Below, one piece after another: positions 1-7,270 of a stretch of DNA of 64,000 bases. The DNA comes from a virus: positions 48,821-112,820 of IMG/VR virus record IMGVR_UViG_3300025012_000042. One strand, 5' to 3'. Positions within the stretch are counted from its first letter, which is position 1. Each line of letters starts with the position of its first letter. The translations under genes and the position numbers were made by a program. The notes beneath the pieces were generated by a model. That model had not been told where the DNA came from. It ran no database searches and saw only the letters and a list, made by a program, of their open reading frames with translations.

Positions 1-1
1 A

Positions 2-31
2 TATTATAAAAATGAATTTGAAGTTGTTTAA
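2..31 (+). CDS. 3' end of an upstream gene (partial)
   Basis: The first bases are open in one frame and end in TAA at 29-31, giving a C-terminus YYKNEFEVV. A second frame also stays open to a TAA at 36-38, so the choice is uncertain. The spacing to the next ribosome site is typical of an operon on the + strand. No function can be inferred from so few residues. Confidence 0.3.
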   Translation, partial: YYKNEFEVV

Positions 32-65
32 TCTTTAATTATTATCAATAAAGGAGGAAATACTC

Positions 66-257
66 ATAGATATTCTACTCTACAACTCCAAAGACGAAAT
101 AGTGACCGCATACACCTCTAACAATCCTAATTACCAAAACAATGATCAAATCACTATCAAAGGAAGCAATAAAAACTACAAAGTAGTTGATATCAATAAG
201 TATCATGTTATGGGAAGAGAACAGCATGTAGCATTGGAATTAAAAGTTATTAAATAA
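66..257 (+). CDS. Small hypothetical protein, probable AUA start
   Basis: This is a 63-residue protein with no recognised family. A perfect ribosome site AAAGGAGG (50-57) is followed after 8 bases by ATA (66-68). From there an uninterrupted frame runs to TAA at 255-257. The frame has no ATG, GTG or TTG near the ribosome site; the first such codon, a GTG around 102, has no ribosome site. The product would begin M-D-I-L-L-Y-N-S-K-D and looks like a small beta-rich soluble protein (ITIKGSNKNYKVVDI, HVALELKVIK). The same ribosome site/ATA geometry occurs at the gene starting at 1347. If AUA is rejected, the gene has no plausible start. It is first in a run of small early-type genes. Confidence 0.65.
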   Translation: MDILLYNSKDEIVTAYTSNNPNYQNNDQITIKGSNKNYKVVDINKYHVMGREQHVALELKVIK

Positions 258-307
258 ATCATAAGTAATAAATCATAAAATAATATAGAAGAAAGGGTGT
301 GAATATT

Positions 308-496
308 ATGGATAAAGACGAACGTGTTACCTGTACAGATTGTGTTAATTGGGATAAATTAAAAAAGAGGTTAGAAAACTACTTTAGTTGTAATACTGCA
401 CTATGTTTTCGATGTCCTTGTAATAATTGTAGTTGCTATGATCCCACCAGTACCAGAAGATTTGAACATAGGCCAATGTTTGTAAGAAAAGATTGA
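308..496 (+). CDS. Cysteine-rich small protein
   Basis: This is a 62-residue protein not recognised by family. It carries nine cysteines, including C-T-D-C and the dense stretch CFRCPCNNCSC, which suggests a zinc-binding or redox miniprotein. The ATG at 308 is preferred over the GTG at 299 because AAAGGG (292-297) sits about 10 bases before the ATG and only one base before the GTG. It lies between other small phage/plasmid early-type genes on the same strand. Confidence 0.6.
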   Translation: MDKDERVTCTDCVNWDKLKKRLENYFSCNTALCFRCPCNNCSCYDPTSTRRFEHRPMFVRKD

Positions 497-613
497 TGTT
501 GTTACATAAACATAAATTTTCAAAACGAAGTGAAATAAGCAATAGAAAAATACAGTTATTATTTCATTTTGTTAATATTTATGAAATAAATAAATAAAAG
601 GAGTGTAATTAAT

Positions 614-808
614 ATGAGAAATCATGTAAATATATTAAATAAAGAAATTTTAACAAATGAGGAATTATCTCAAAAACATTATGAAAGAATGATGGAATTC
701 TTGATTGCAGATTTTGAAGGTAAAGATTTTAACGAATGCGATGTAATTCTTAGACAGATTATTAAGGTTGCTTATGATCTATTAAATGAACCTGATGTTA
801 TGAAGTAG
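614..808 (+). CDS. Small hypothetical protein
   Basis: This is a 64-residue, probably all-helical acidic protein preceded by AAAAGGAGTG about 8 bases before the ATG. No cysteine or catalytic motif is seen. It resembles the small accessory proteins common in early regions of Gram-positive phages, but no family can be named. It is followed by about 115 bp without an obvious gene. Confidence 0.55.
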   Translation: MRNHVNILNKEILTNEELSQKHYERMMEFLIADFEGKDFNECDVILRQIIKVAYDLLNEPDVMK

Positions 809-924
809 AAATGATTTGTGAGCGACAGAATGGCATGTAGGTTGATTTAGAAATTTGTTATGGTGGAATTGTTTATGCATGTTTATGAAGGCTGAGACAA
901 GGCAAATTAGAGGAGGAATATATT

Positions 925-1260
925 ATGAAAGAATTTGATTTAGAATGGTTTAATTCAAAAACATTGAATAAACAAATATCTATTGAATCAGTACATACGG
1001 AAGATGGTCTACTTGGAATAAAACTTTTTGATCTAATTGTAAATGATTGTGCATTAGAATCAGCAAAATATTGGAATGGTTATTTACTTAAAATTAATGA
1101 TGGAAGTATAAATATTTATTTTAGTGAATGTGAGCAAAGTAAGGCTGAAGAATGTAGCCATGTATTACAAATGTTTAGAGAAGGAGAATTGGTGGCAGAT
1201 ATTTTATTACCAGATGGAGATTGTTGGGATGATAGGGAAGTAGGGTTTGTTCAGTATTGA
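925..1260 (+). CDS. Hypothetical protein, 111 aa
   Basis: The gene has a strong ribosome site (AGAGGAGG) before ATG 925. The product is acidic and mixed alpha/beta, ends with a D-G-D-C-W-D-D segment, and has no recognised family. It is co-directional with the neighbouring small genes, so probably part of the same early operon. Confidence 0.6.
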   Translation: MKEFDLEWFNSKTLNKQISIESVHTEDGLLGIKLFDLIVNDCALESAKYWNGYLLKINDGSINIYFSECEQSKAEECSHVLQMFREGELVADILLPDGDCWDDREVGFVQY

Positions 1261-1346
1261 TTATTAAATTGACTTTGTGTATAAAGTAATATATAATATT
1301 ATTAGTTGGAATACATATAAAATAAATTGTAGAGGAGGTGAAAATT

Positions 1347-1844
1347 ATAGCAAAGGGAAAATCATTGTTATCACAAACATCAAGTAAACCTAAGAAAGAA
1401 AATAAATATGGCGAAGTATCATCTATAGTAAAAGAATATGAATTTAATGTAGATGATAGAGTTGTATTTTTAGGATTGGTTAGTGACTATAGATGTTTAG
1501 AATGTACTGTTGTGAAAAGAACTATGAAAAAGAAGACAACAGATTATTATGTTGTAAAATTCGATGACGGAAAGATTATTGAATCTGTTGTTTATGGGTT
1601 TTTAAGAACTCCTGAACAATATGAATTGGAGTTAGAAGAGCAAAAAAATAAAAAAGAGGATGGTCATAGTGATTTACCTGAAATTGAGTTAGAAATGATT
1701 AAACAAGGGATAGAGAGTCATAAGAACTATCACTCTTGTCTATCGCCATTAAATTTCCACCATATGGATTGTGATTCCTGTACTTATAAGTCAAAATGTG
1801 TATATGAGAATAAATTTGACTATAAAAAAGCAAAGTATAATTAA
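1347..1844 (+). CDS. Hypothetical protein with C-terminal cysteine motif, probable AUA start
   Basis: The product is 165 residues if it starts at ATA 1347: the ribosome site AGAGGAGG (1331-1338) is followed by 8 bases and then ATA-GCA-AAG-GGA, giving a typical N-terminus M-A-K-G-K-S. A GTG at 1338 is in frame but overlaps the ribosome site itself. The middle has a Tudor/SH3-like feel (DDRVVFLGLV, YYVVKFDDGKII), and the C-terminus has H-M-D-C-D-S-C-T-Y-K-S-K-C, a possible zinc or iron-sulfur site. The family is not recognised. Confidence 0.6.
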   Translation: MAKGKSLLSQTSSKPKKENKYGEVSSIVKEYEFNVDDRVVFLGLVSDYRCLECTVVKRTMKKKTTDYYVVKFDDGKIIESVVYGFLRTPEQYELELEEQKNKKEDGHSDLPEIELEMIKQGIESHKNYHSCLSPLNFHHMDCDSCTYKSKCVYENKFDYKKAKYN

Positions 1845-1858
1845 GAGAGGAAGATTAT

Positions 1859-2602
1859 ATGCAAGTAACATTATTAAATCCAGATCAAATTAAAAACATC
1901 TTTAAATCATGGGGAGAATTCGCAGCTACTTGCTACGACACACCACAAGAATTTGCTGAAAAAGTAGGGAATTCATGCTATCAAGATGAACATTATAGTG
2001 GCAGTAGAACTGAATATATTAAGTTCAAAATTGAAGGTGTAGATAGAGGTGTGAGCGAGCAAGTTATGCGTCATGAAATTGGTGTCAGATATAATTTTAT
2101 TGACGATAATACATATGATGAAAATCCAATGAATATTGTAAAGAATCTTAAATCTTTTAGATATGTTGATATGGAGAATTTTGATTATACAATTCCTAAA
2201 ACAATTGAAAGTATTCCTGAAGCATTAAATAAATATAATAAATTAATGGAGTATATAAATACAGAAAGAATTCAAATTAAAGATATTCTAGTAAAAAATA
2301 ATATCAATGAAAAACAAGCAATAGAAGATGCAAATTATTCTCTACCAAGAGCTACAAATACTTCACTTGTTATTGCTTTTACATTGGAAGCATTTATTCA
2401 TTATCTACATAAAAGATTATGTACAAGAACACAATATTTTCATAGACAAATTGCAAAATTAATGAGAAATTCTGTATTAGAAATATTGCCTCAAGTAAAA
2501 GATAGATTAGTGGCACAATGTGAATACTTATTATGGTGTCCAGAGGGTAATAGGTGTTGTGGTAAATATCCTACTAAGGAAATGTTATTGAAAGGAGAAT
2601 AA
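1859..2602 (+). CDS. thyX: FAD-dependent thymidylate synthase-like protein (ThyX family)
   Basis: ThyX enzymes make dTMP from dUMP with methylenetetrahydrofolate and FAD. The 247-residue length fits the family. The ThyX signature region appears as VSEQVMRHEIGVRYNF near residues 65-80, with a downstream S-F-R-Y. The C-terminal half has the expected ARxxLP-like block (YSLPRATNT) and a helix with H-Y-L-H-K-R and R-T-Q-Y-F-H-R-Q-I. The classical R-H-R triad reads R-H-E here, so FAD or nucleotide contacts may differ, or the enzyme may be divergent. It sits with two other nucleotide-metabolism genes, as in phages that enlarge the dTTP pool or make modified pyrimidines. Confidence 0.75.
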   Translation: MQVTLLNPDQIKNIFKSWGEFAATCYDTPQEFAEKVGNSCYQDEHYSGSRTEYIKFKIEGVDRGVSEQVMRHEIGVRYNFIDDNTYDENPMNIVKNLKSFRYVDMENFDYTIPKTIESIPEALNKYNKLMEYINTERIQIKDILVKNNINEKQAIEDANYSLPRATNTSLVIAFTLEAFIHYLHKRLCTRTQYFHRQIAKLMRNSVLEILPQVKDRLVAQCEYLLWCPEGNRCCGKYPTKEMLLKGE

Positions 2603-2606
2603 ATAA

Positions 2607-3128
2607 GTGGATATAATAATTTTTGGTCAAATGGGTGCAGGTAAAAGCACTGTAGCAAATTACTTAAGAGATAAATATGGTTACTCTAAATTCTCTCTTG
2701 GTGCAAAAATTCACTCTGAATGTGAACTATATAATAAACACGATAGGCAACATATGCAAAAATATGGACAAATGATGCGAGAAATATTTGGAATTAATAT
2801 TTGGTGTGATTATGTTAAAAATCAAAGCACCAATACAGATAAAGTAGTTATTGATGACGCTAGACAACTTAATGAATATGATTATTTTGAAGGTTTTGGG
2901 TATCTAACAGTAGCAGTTATAGCAGACGACAACAAAAGAATAGAAAGACTTAATAAAAGAGTTAATTATGTAATTGATCCTAATACTTTTAATCACGAAA
3001 CAGAAGTTCAGGCTAGAGCATGTATTAATAAGTGCAAAATAACTATATATAATAATTCGGATGATTTAAAAGAATTAATAGAAGCAATTGAATTCAAATT
3101 AGGTGAATATTTAGGAGGTAAAATTTAA
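2607..3128 (+). CDS. Deoxynucleoside monophosphate kinase-like P-loop protein
   Basis: The 173-residue protein begins with a beta strand and a Walker A loop, GQMGAGKST at residues 7-15. A D-D-A-R segment follows near residue 80, and a basic helix around R-L-N-K-R near residue 110. This is the layout of the adenylate-kinase/dNMP-kinase fold that phosphorylates phage-made deoxynucleotides. The start is GTG with AAAGGAG upstream, directly after thyX, and the next gene starts immediately after its stop, so the three genes are almost certainly co-translated. Confidence 0.75.
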   Translation: MDIIIFGQMGAGKSTVANYLRDKYGYSKFSLGAKIHSECELYNKHDRQHMQKYGQMMREIFGINIWCDYVKNQSTNTDKVVIDDARQLNEYDYFEGFGYLTVAVIADDNKRIERLNKRVNYVIDPNTFNHETEVQARACINKCKITIYNNSDDLKELIEAIEFKLGEYLGGKI

Positions 3129-3551
3129 ATGTATACATATCTTGCTGGAGCATTAACCGTACATCATAGAAACAATGAATTCTATAAGGCTACAGATTGG
3201 AGGGATAAATTAGGTGCTTGGGCCTATGAAAATTCAGTAAAAGTATTTAATCCTTGTATTAATTTTCTAAGAGAAATTAATCATACATACGATCCTAAAA
3301 TTGTGGTTGACCAAAACAATTACTATATTAATAAATGTGACATCTGTATTGTGTGTCTAGATGCTATAGATTATAGCCCTGGTACTATCTTTGAACTAAC
3401 TAGATTTAGAGAACTAGGAAAGCCTGTCATTGCCTTTGGAGTTAAACATTGGAGCCCTCATATCAATAGTTGTATTTCAAATCAATGTGAGACACTTGAT
3501 GACGCTATTGAACTAATTGAAAATATGTTTGATCAGGGTAGTTGGGATTAA
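3129..3551 (+). CDS. Nucleoside 2-deoxyribosyltransferase-like protein
   Basis: The 140 residues show the family pattern: N-terminal Y-L-A-G-A, then W-R-D-K-L near residue 25, a central D-x-N-x-Y-Y-I-N-K-C-D-I block, and S-P-G-T-I-F-E-L near residue 83 with the glutamate expected to be the nucleophile. It closes with G-K-P-V-I-A-F-G. Such enzymes exchange or hydrolyse the base of deoxynucleosides or deoxynucleotides and often accompany phage base-modification or salvage pathways. It is tightly coupled to the kinase gene (stop at 3128, ATG at 3129). Confidence 0.75.
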   Translation: MYTYLAGALTVHHRNNEFYKATDWRDKLGAWAYENSVKVFNPCINFLREINHTYDPKIVVDQNNYYINKCDICIVCLDAIDYSPGTIFELTRFRELGKPVIAFGVKHWSPHINSCISNQCETLDDAIELIENMFDQGSWD

Positions 3552-3601
3552 TACAATACAATAATAAATAAAATACAAACACAAAGGAGATAAGATAAAC
3601 T

Positions 3602-4039
3602 ATGACATATTACTCAGATATAATTTGTAACCTGTGTCCAAGAATTGAGTCATGTGAATTTCCATGTAATAAATATACTGATTATATGCACAACCAATCA
3701 TTAAAAAATAATAATATTAGCGAGAGATATGAAGATATACATAGTGAATCAATTACAAAAATTTCATATGAATGTGATGACATTGAAAATTTTATGGAAT
3801 TTAGCGTTGGAGATCCAGAATATTTACAAATTTGCAATGGTTTAATTTCTCCAATTCAAGCAATAGATTTTAGTAAATTGCGTCAATATATGATTGAAAA
3901 GAATGAAGAATATTCTAAAGATTATGGGTTGTGTGAAACTTGTCATAGTGAATTACAAGAAATTAAGGAGTCAAGAGGGGAACACTTTGGTAGAGAAAGT
4001 TTTGAAAGAATAATGATTTGTACTCGTTGTGGAGAATAA
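3602..4039 (+). CDS. Hypothetical protein with N- and C-terminal cysteine clusters
   Basis: This 145-residue protein has C-N-L-C...C...C near the N-terminus and C-E-T-C...C-T-R-C at the C-terminus. The second set looks like a zinc ribbon. The middle is acidic. No family is recognised. It is preceded by AAAGGAG and follows the nucleotide cassette. Confidence 0.55.
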   Translation: MTYYSDIICNLCPRIESCEFPCNKYTDYMHNQSLKNNNISERYEDIHSESITKISYECDDIENFMEFSVGDPEYLQICNGLISPIQAIDFSKLRQYMIEKNEEYSKDYGLCETCHSELQEIKESRGEHFGRESFERIMICTRCGE

Positions 4040-4075
4040 TATATAAATTTTAAATTAAGAAAGAAGGAATTAACA

Positions 4076-4429
4076 ATGGCAAAGATTAAACAATTCTGTA
4101 ATAAAAACAAAAACAATAAGAATATTAAATATCAAGTGAGATTTGGAGTTAATCTATTTGAAGAAGGCAAATCGGGAGTATTTGGAAAACCTACATTTCT
4201 TAAAACAATTGAGGAAGCAAAGAAAGAAGTATTTGAGACATATAATACTGCAATTAAAGATATGTTTCCTGATGCAGAATGTGGTGAATTAATTATGGTT
4301 AGTGATTTAAAATGCGATTGTGGATGTAATTATGAATCTGCTAAGTATGAGGATGGGACTGAGTTGATTGGTAGGATGGAGATAGAATTTGAGGGAGGAG
4401 AAGGGTATGTTGAGATTGTGAAGGGATGA
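4076..4429 (+). CDS. Hypothetical protein, 117 aa
   Basis: A lysine-rich N-terminus (about residues 1-20) is followed by an alpha/beta body with a C-D-C-G-C-N motif near residue 83. The gene has a GAAGGA ribosome site and a clear terminator 35 bp downstream, so it is the last gene of the early-type operon. No family is recognised. Confidence 0.55.
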   Translation: MAKIKQFCNKNKNNKNIKYQVRFGVNLFEEGKSGVFGKPTFLKTIEEAKKEVFETYNTAIKDMFPDAECGELIMVSDLKCDCGCNYESAKYEDGTELIGRMEIEFEGGEGYVEIVKG

Positions 4430-4464
4430 TTAACAAATATAATAATATAATGTTTTAATAAGTT

Positions 4465-4490
4465 AAGGATGCTGAATGGCATCCTTCTTT
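4465..4490 (+). terminator. Rho-independent terminator of the early-type operon
   Basis: An 8-bp stem AAGGATGC / GCATCCTT with a 6-base loop is followed by CTTT. It lies 35 bp after the last gene and before the endonuclease promoter. Confidence 0.75.
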
Positions 4491-4520
4491 AAAATTTCTA
4501 AATTAATAAATAATATTTGT

Positions 4521-4549
4521 TTGACATATAATATAATTTATGATATAAT
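4521..4549 (+). promoter_or_regulatory. Consensus sigma-A promoter for the homing endonuclease
   Basis: TTGACA at 4521-4526 and TATAAT at 4544-4549 are separated by exactly 17 bp. Both hexamers are perfect matches. The promoter is placed 41 bp before the ATG of the downstream gene. Confidence 0.85.
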
Positions 4550-4590
4550 ATTAGTGGGTAGGTTTAATATTTATAGAAGGAGGGTTAGAT

Positions 4591-6126
4591 ATGTTAATTA
4601 GTAAAACAGTAATAATTAAATGGCATAATAAGACTAAAAAATGGTATGAGAATAAAGGTTACATATATACTCACAATGGTGACGAATTTGAAGTTAAAGT
4701 GGAAGATTTACAAGATGGATCTCACGCATTGGTAGATGTGCAATGTGACGAATGTGGAGAAATATTAAAGGGAAAGAAATGGCAAAGTTACAAAAGACAC
4801 GTGAAAGAAGATGGTAAATATTATTGTAGTCCATGTGCATCACGATTATATGGGGGAGAAATAACCAGGAAAATAAAACTGTCAAAAAGTAAATCATTTA
4901 AACAATGGTGCTACTTGAATCTTTCAAAAGAATTAGCAATATGGACGTTATCTAGATGGGATTATGAATTAAATATCGATAAAGATGGTAACGTAATATT
5001 GCCTGATGATGTAAGTTACGGTTCTGACAAAGGGTATTGGTTTAAATGTCTTGATCGTCCTGAACATGGATCAGAATTAAAGAGCATTCATAGTTTTACA
5101 AATGGTCGAGAAAAAAGTATTAATTGCATTAAATGCAATTCAATTTCAATTACACATCCATTGGCTGTTAAATATTTGGCGAATCCAGAAGACGCATTAA
5201 AATATTCTCATAGTTCAATGGTTGAAGTTATTACAAAATGCCCAGAATGTGGTCATGAAAAATCAATGGATATTAACCGTTTAATAAATAAGGGGTTTAG
5301 TTGTTCTGTTTGCTCATCTGGGTATTACCCAGAAAAATTTGTATTTAACATGTTAAAACAATTAAATACAAATTTTCAAACACAATTATCTAAAAAAACA
5401 TTTAAATGGTGCGATAAATATAAATATGACAACTACATAAATAAAATAAATTGTATTATAGAAACTCACGGGATTCAACACTATGAAGATTCTACTGGTA
5501 ATTGGATGAAATTGTGTGAAGTCCAAAAAAATGACAGGAATAAAGAGGAATTGGCTAAAAACAACGATATTGAAAATTACATTGTAATTGATTGTCGTAA
5601 GTCAGATATGGAATGGATTAAAAAAAGTATTATGAATTCTGAATTACCCAAGTTGTTAGATTTTAAAGATGATGATGTAAATTGGCTAGAATGTCATGAG
5701 TATGGTTGTAAAAGCTCTGTAAAATTAGTTTGTATTGAGTGGCATGGCGAAGTTAATAATATTTTAAATATAGAAAATAAATTAAAAATAAGTAGAAGTG
5801 CGGTAATAAATTACTTGAAACAAGGAACTAAACTAGGATGGTGTATACCTCCCTACAATCCCAAGCAAGAACAAGAAAAAAGAATTGAATTAATGAAAAA
5901 GAAAATTAGTAAAAAGGTAATATGCTTAACTACAAAGGAGATATTTAATAGTATATCGGAAGCGACAATAAAAAATAATTTACGCAATAGTAGTGGTATA
6001 TCTCAATGCTGTTTAAACAAAAGGAAATCATCTGGAAAACATTTAGAAACAAATGAACCGTTAAGATGGATGTATCATGATGAGTATTTAGAAACACAAA
6101 ATCAAGAACTTCTCCCATTACAATAA
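4591..6126 (+). CDS. Free-standing homing endonuclease, Vsr-like nuclease with zinc motifs
   Basis: The 511-residue protein has three Cys pairs in its N-terminal half (C-D-E-C near 50 with C-S-P-C near 74; C-I-K-C near 176; C-P-E-C near 217 with C-S-V-C near 237). A nuclease-like block follows at about 245-300: Y-P-E-K-F-V-F-N, then Y-D-N-Y-I, then I-I-E-T-H-G-I-Q-H-Y. This E...D...E-x-H arrangement is that of Vsr-like (EDxHD) homing endonucleases of phages. The C-terminal part (about 375-505) looks like NUMOD-type DNA-binding repeats. It has its own promoter and an AGAAGGAGGG ribosome site. Its 3' end overlaps the convergent replication gene by 25 bp. It is one of five related genes in the window. 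Confidence 0.8.
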   Translation: MLISKTVIIKWHNKTKKWYENKGYIYTHNGDEFEVKVEDLQDGSHALVDVQCDECGEILKGKKWQSYKRHVKEDGKYYCSPCASRLYGGEITRKIKLSKSKSFKQWCYLNLSKELAIWTLSRWDYELNIDKDGNVILPDDVSYGSDKGYWFKCLDRPEHGSELKSIHSFTNGREKSINCIKCNSISITHPLAVKYLANPEDALKYSHSSMVEVITKCPECGHEKSMDINRLINKGFSCSVCSSGYYPEKFVFNMLKQLNTNFQTQLSKKTFKWCDKYKYDNYINKINCIIETHGIQHYEDSTGNWMKLCEVQKNDRNKEELAKNNDIENYIVIDCRKSDMEWIKKSIMNSELPKLLDFKDDDVNWLECHEYGCKSSVKLVCIEWHGEVNNILNIENKLKISRSAVINYLKQGTKLGWCIPPYNPKQEQEKRIELMKKKISKKVICLTTKEIFNSISEATIKNNLRNSSGISQCCLNKRKSSGKHLETNEPLRWMYHDEYLETQNQELLPLQ

Positions 6127-6839
6127 TGATAATTAAAGTAAGCACTTTCTCCGGAAACAAAATCTCTAAGTATTTTCTTTACAAAACCAAAAGGATTCTT
6201 AATATGGAATTTTGCATTGAATAATGTATCTAAAGCACTTTTTAATTGATCTGCATTAGCATTGACCTCTCTTAATATTTTAGTTACAGTAATTGCAAAA
6301 TCTGAATCTGGGTCTATCCGAGAATCTCCAAGAGTTTTTATGATAGACCAATCATTTTCTTGATTCCAAAATTCTTCTTTTACAGGTTCATTTTCTGATT
6401 TAACCATACATACATCTTTAAATATTGTTGTATTAGGTGTAATGATAGGGACATCTAGGGAAACTTCTTGGACATCTTGTCTTTTTTTATCCACAGGTTT
6501 AGAGGGGATAGGAACACCTAATAATTTATACAAAACATCTAAATCAATTCTATAGGATTTTCCATGATACCAATCTTTAGATTCAAATTGTTTAGATATT
6601 AAAACTTTCTTATTCTCTAAATCTTTAATTGCTCTTTGAATTGTCTTAGTAGATTTGTTAAGTTCTAAGGCCCACTGATCTACTGTCTTATAAACCCATA
6701 AGAAACCATCTCTATACTTGGTTGCTCTATTCATCCAATACTTCAAACGCGACAATAATTCTGCTTGGGTCTGCCCAAAAACATTAACAACAGTAGGTTG
6801 AACAACAATTGGTAATTCATTTTCTAAAATAAGATCCAT
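6102..6839 (-). CDS. Replication initiator / replisome-organizer-like protein (DnaD-type)
   Basis: The ATG at 6839 is chosen because GAAAGAAGG lies 10 bases upstream; the longer start at 6863 has no ribosome site. The N-terminal half is a winged-helix module, L-L-S-R-L-K-Y-W-M then G-F-L-W-V-Y-K-T-V-D-Q-W and T-K-T-I-Q-R-A-I-K-D-L, as in replication proteins of Gram-positive phages and plasmids. The C-terminal part (N-P-F-G-F-V-K-K-I) resembles DnaD/DnaB-like replication helices. It lies next to a DnaA-box region and its leader is crossed by an antisense RNA, both fitting a plasmid rep gene. Which exact Rep family it belongs to is not clear. Confidence 0.7.
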   Translation of the reverse strand: MDLILENELPIVVQPTVVNVFGQTQAELLSRLKYWMNRATKYRDGFLWVYKTVDQWALELNKSTKTIQRAIKDLENKKVLISKQFESKDWYHGKSYRIDLDVLYKLLGVPIPSKPVDKKRQDVQEVSLDVPIITPNTTIFKDVCMVKSENEPVKEEFWNQENDWSIIKTLGDSRIDPDSDFAITVTKILREVNANADQLKSALDTLFNAKFHIKNPFGFVKKILRDFVSGESAYFNYHYCNGRSS

Positions 6840-6889
6840 CTGATTAAAACCTTCTTTCAGCATTTTTCGAATAGCAATGCTGAAGACTG

Positions 6890-6918
6890 TTTACAAATTT
6901 TTAAAATCATGCTAAAAT
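6890..6918 (+). promoter_or_regulatory. Promoter of the antisense (counter-transcribed) RNA
   Basis: TTTACA at 6890-6895 and TAAAAT at 6913-6918 are 17 bp apart, on the strand opposite to the replication gene. Transcription would begin near 6925. Confidence 0.75.
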
Positions 6919-6924
6919 GACTTA

Positions 6925-7001
6925 AAGAATTTAATACGAGTCTTCGTGGTCTCCTACTAGATGTTGTGTCGGCAAAACTTAGCATCTAATAGGAGATTTT
7001 T
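6925..7001 (+). ncRNA. Antisense RNA over the replication-gene leader (ctRNA, copy control)
   Basis: A promoter is followed about 25 bp later by a 14-bp inverted repeat (TCTCCTACTAGATG at 6950-6963, CATCTAATAGGAGA at 6983-6996, one mismatch). It has a 19-base loop and ends in TTTTTT, a complete terminator hairpin. The predicted RNA of about 77 nt is complementary to the untranslated leader of the minus-strand replication gene, beginning about 85 bases before its start. This is the standard arrangement of counter-transcribed RNAs that control plasmid copy number. The role is inferred from position and structure. Confidence 0.7.
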
Positions 7002-7039
7002 CATTACCTATTCAATTTGATTAATATTAACTCAATAAA

Positions 7040-7081
7040 AAAGTTAGTAGCACGTACATCTCTGCACCAACTACTAACTTT
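7040..7081 (-). terminator. Stem-loop with minus-strand T-run upstream of rep leader
   Basis: There is a perfect 11-bp repeat, AAAGTTAGTAG / CTACTAACTTT, with a 20-base loop. On the minus strand it is followed by six Ts in total. It could end minus-strand transcription coming from the origin region or act as an attenuator of rep. Confidence 0.6.
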
Positions 7082-7113
7082 GAAATCCTTAATCTAATTT
7101 ATTATCCAAAGAC

Positions 7114-7142
7114 TTGATTTTCTCACAGTCTTTGTTTATAAT
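7114..7142 (+). promoter_or_regulatory. Promoter of a second short RNA
   Basis: TTGATT at 7114-7119 and a perfect TATAAT at 7137-7142 are 17 bp apart. The promoter overlaps a small inverted repeat (CAAAGACT 7107-7114 / AGTCTTTG 7127-7134) that could be an operator. Confidence 0.7.
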
Positions 7143-7148
7143 AATCTC

Positions 7149-7225
7149 AAGAACTTAAAGCTTAATGTTGGTTCAGAACATTTTGCTAGAAAACACTTGA
7201 TCTTTGCAAGAGGTCAGGTGTTTTT
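7149..7225 (+). ncRNA. Second predicted short RNA, about 77 nt
   Basis: The RNA starts about 7 bp after the -10 element and ends at a 12-bp terminator stem (AAACACTTGATC 7191-7202 with GGTCAGGTGTTT 7212-7223, two G-U pairs) followed by Ts. It has no ORF with a ribosome site. It lies between the DnaA boxes and the first antisense RNA and has nearly the same length as the latter. Its role is unknown: a second copy-control RNA, a replication primer or a trans-acting RNA are all possible. Confidence 0.55.
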
Positions 7226-7270
7226 GAATTTATTGAGTTAATTTGATTTTTGATTTGTTAGAGTTATATA

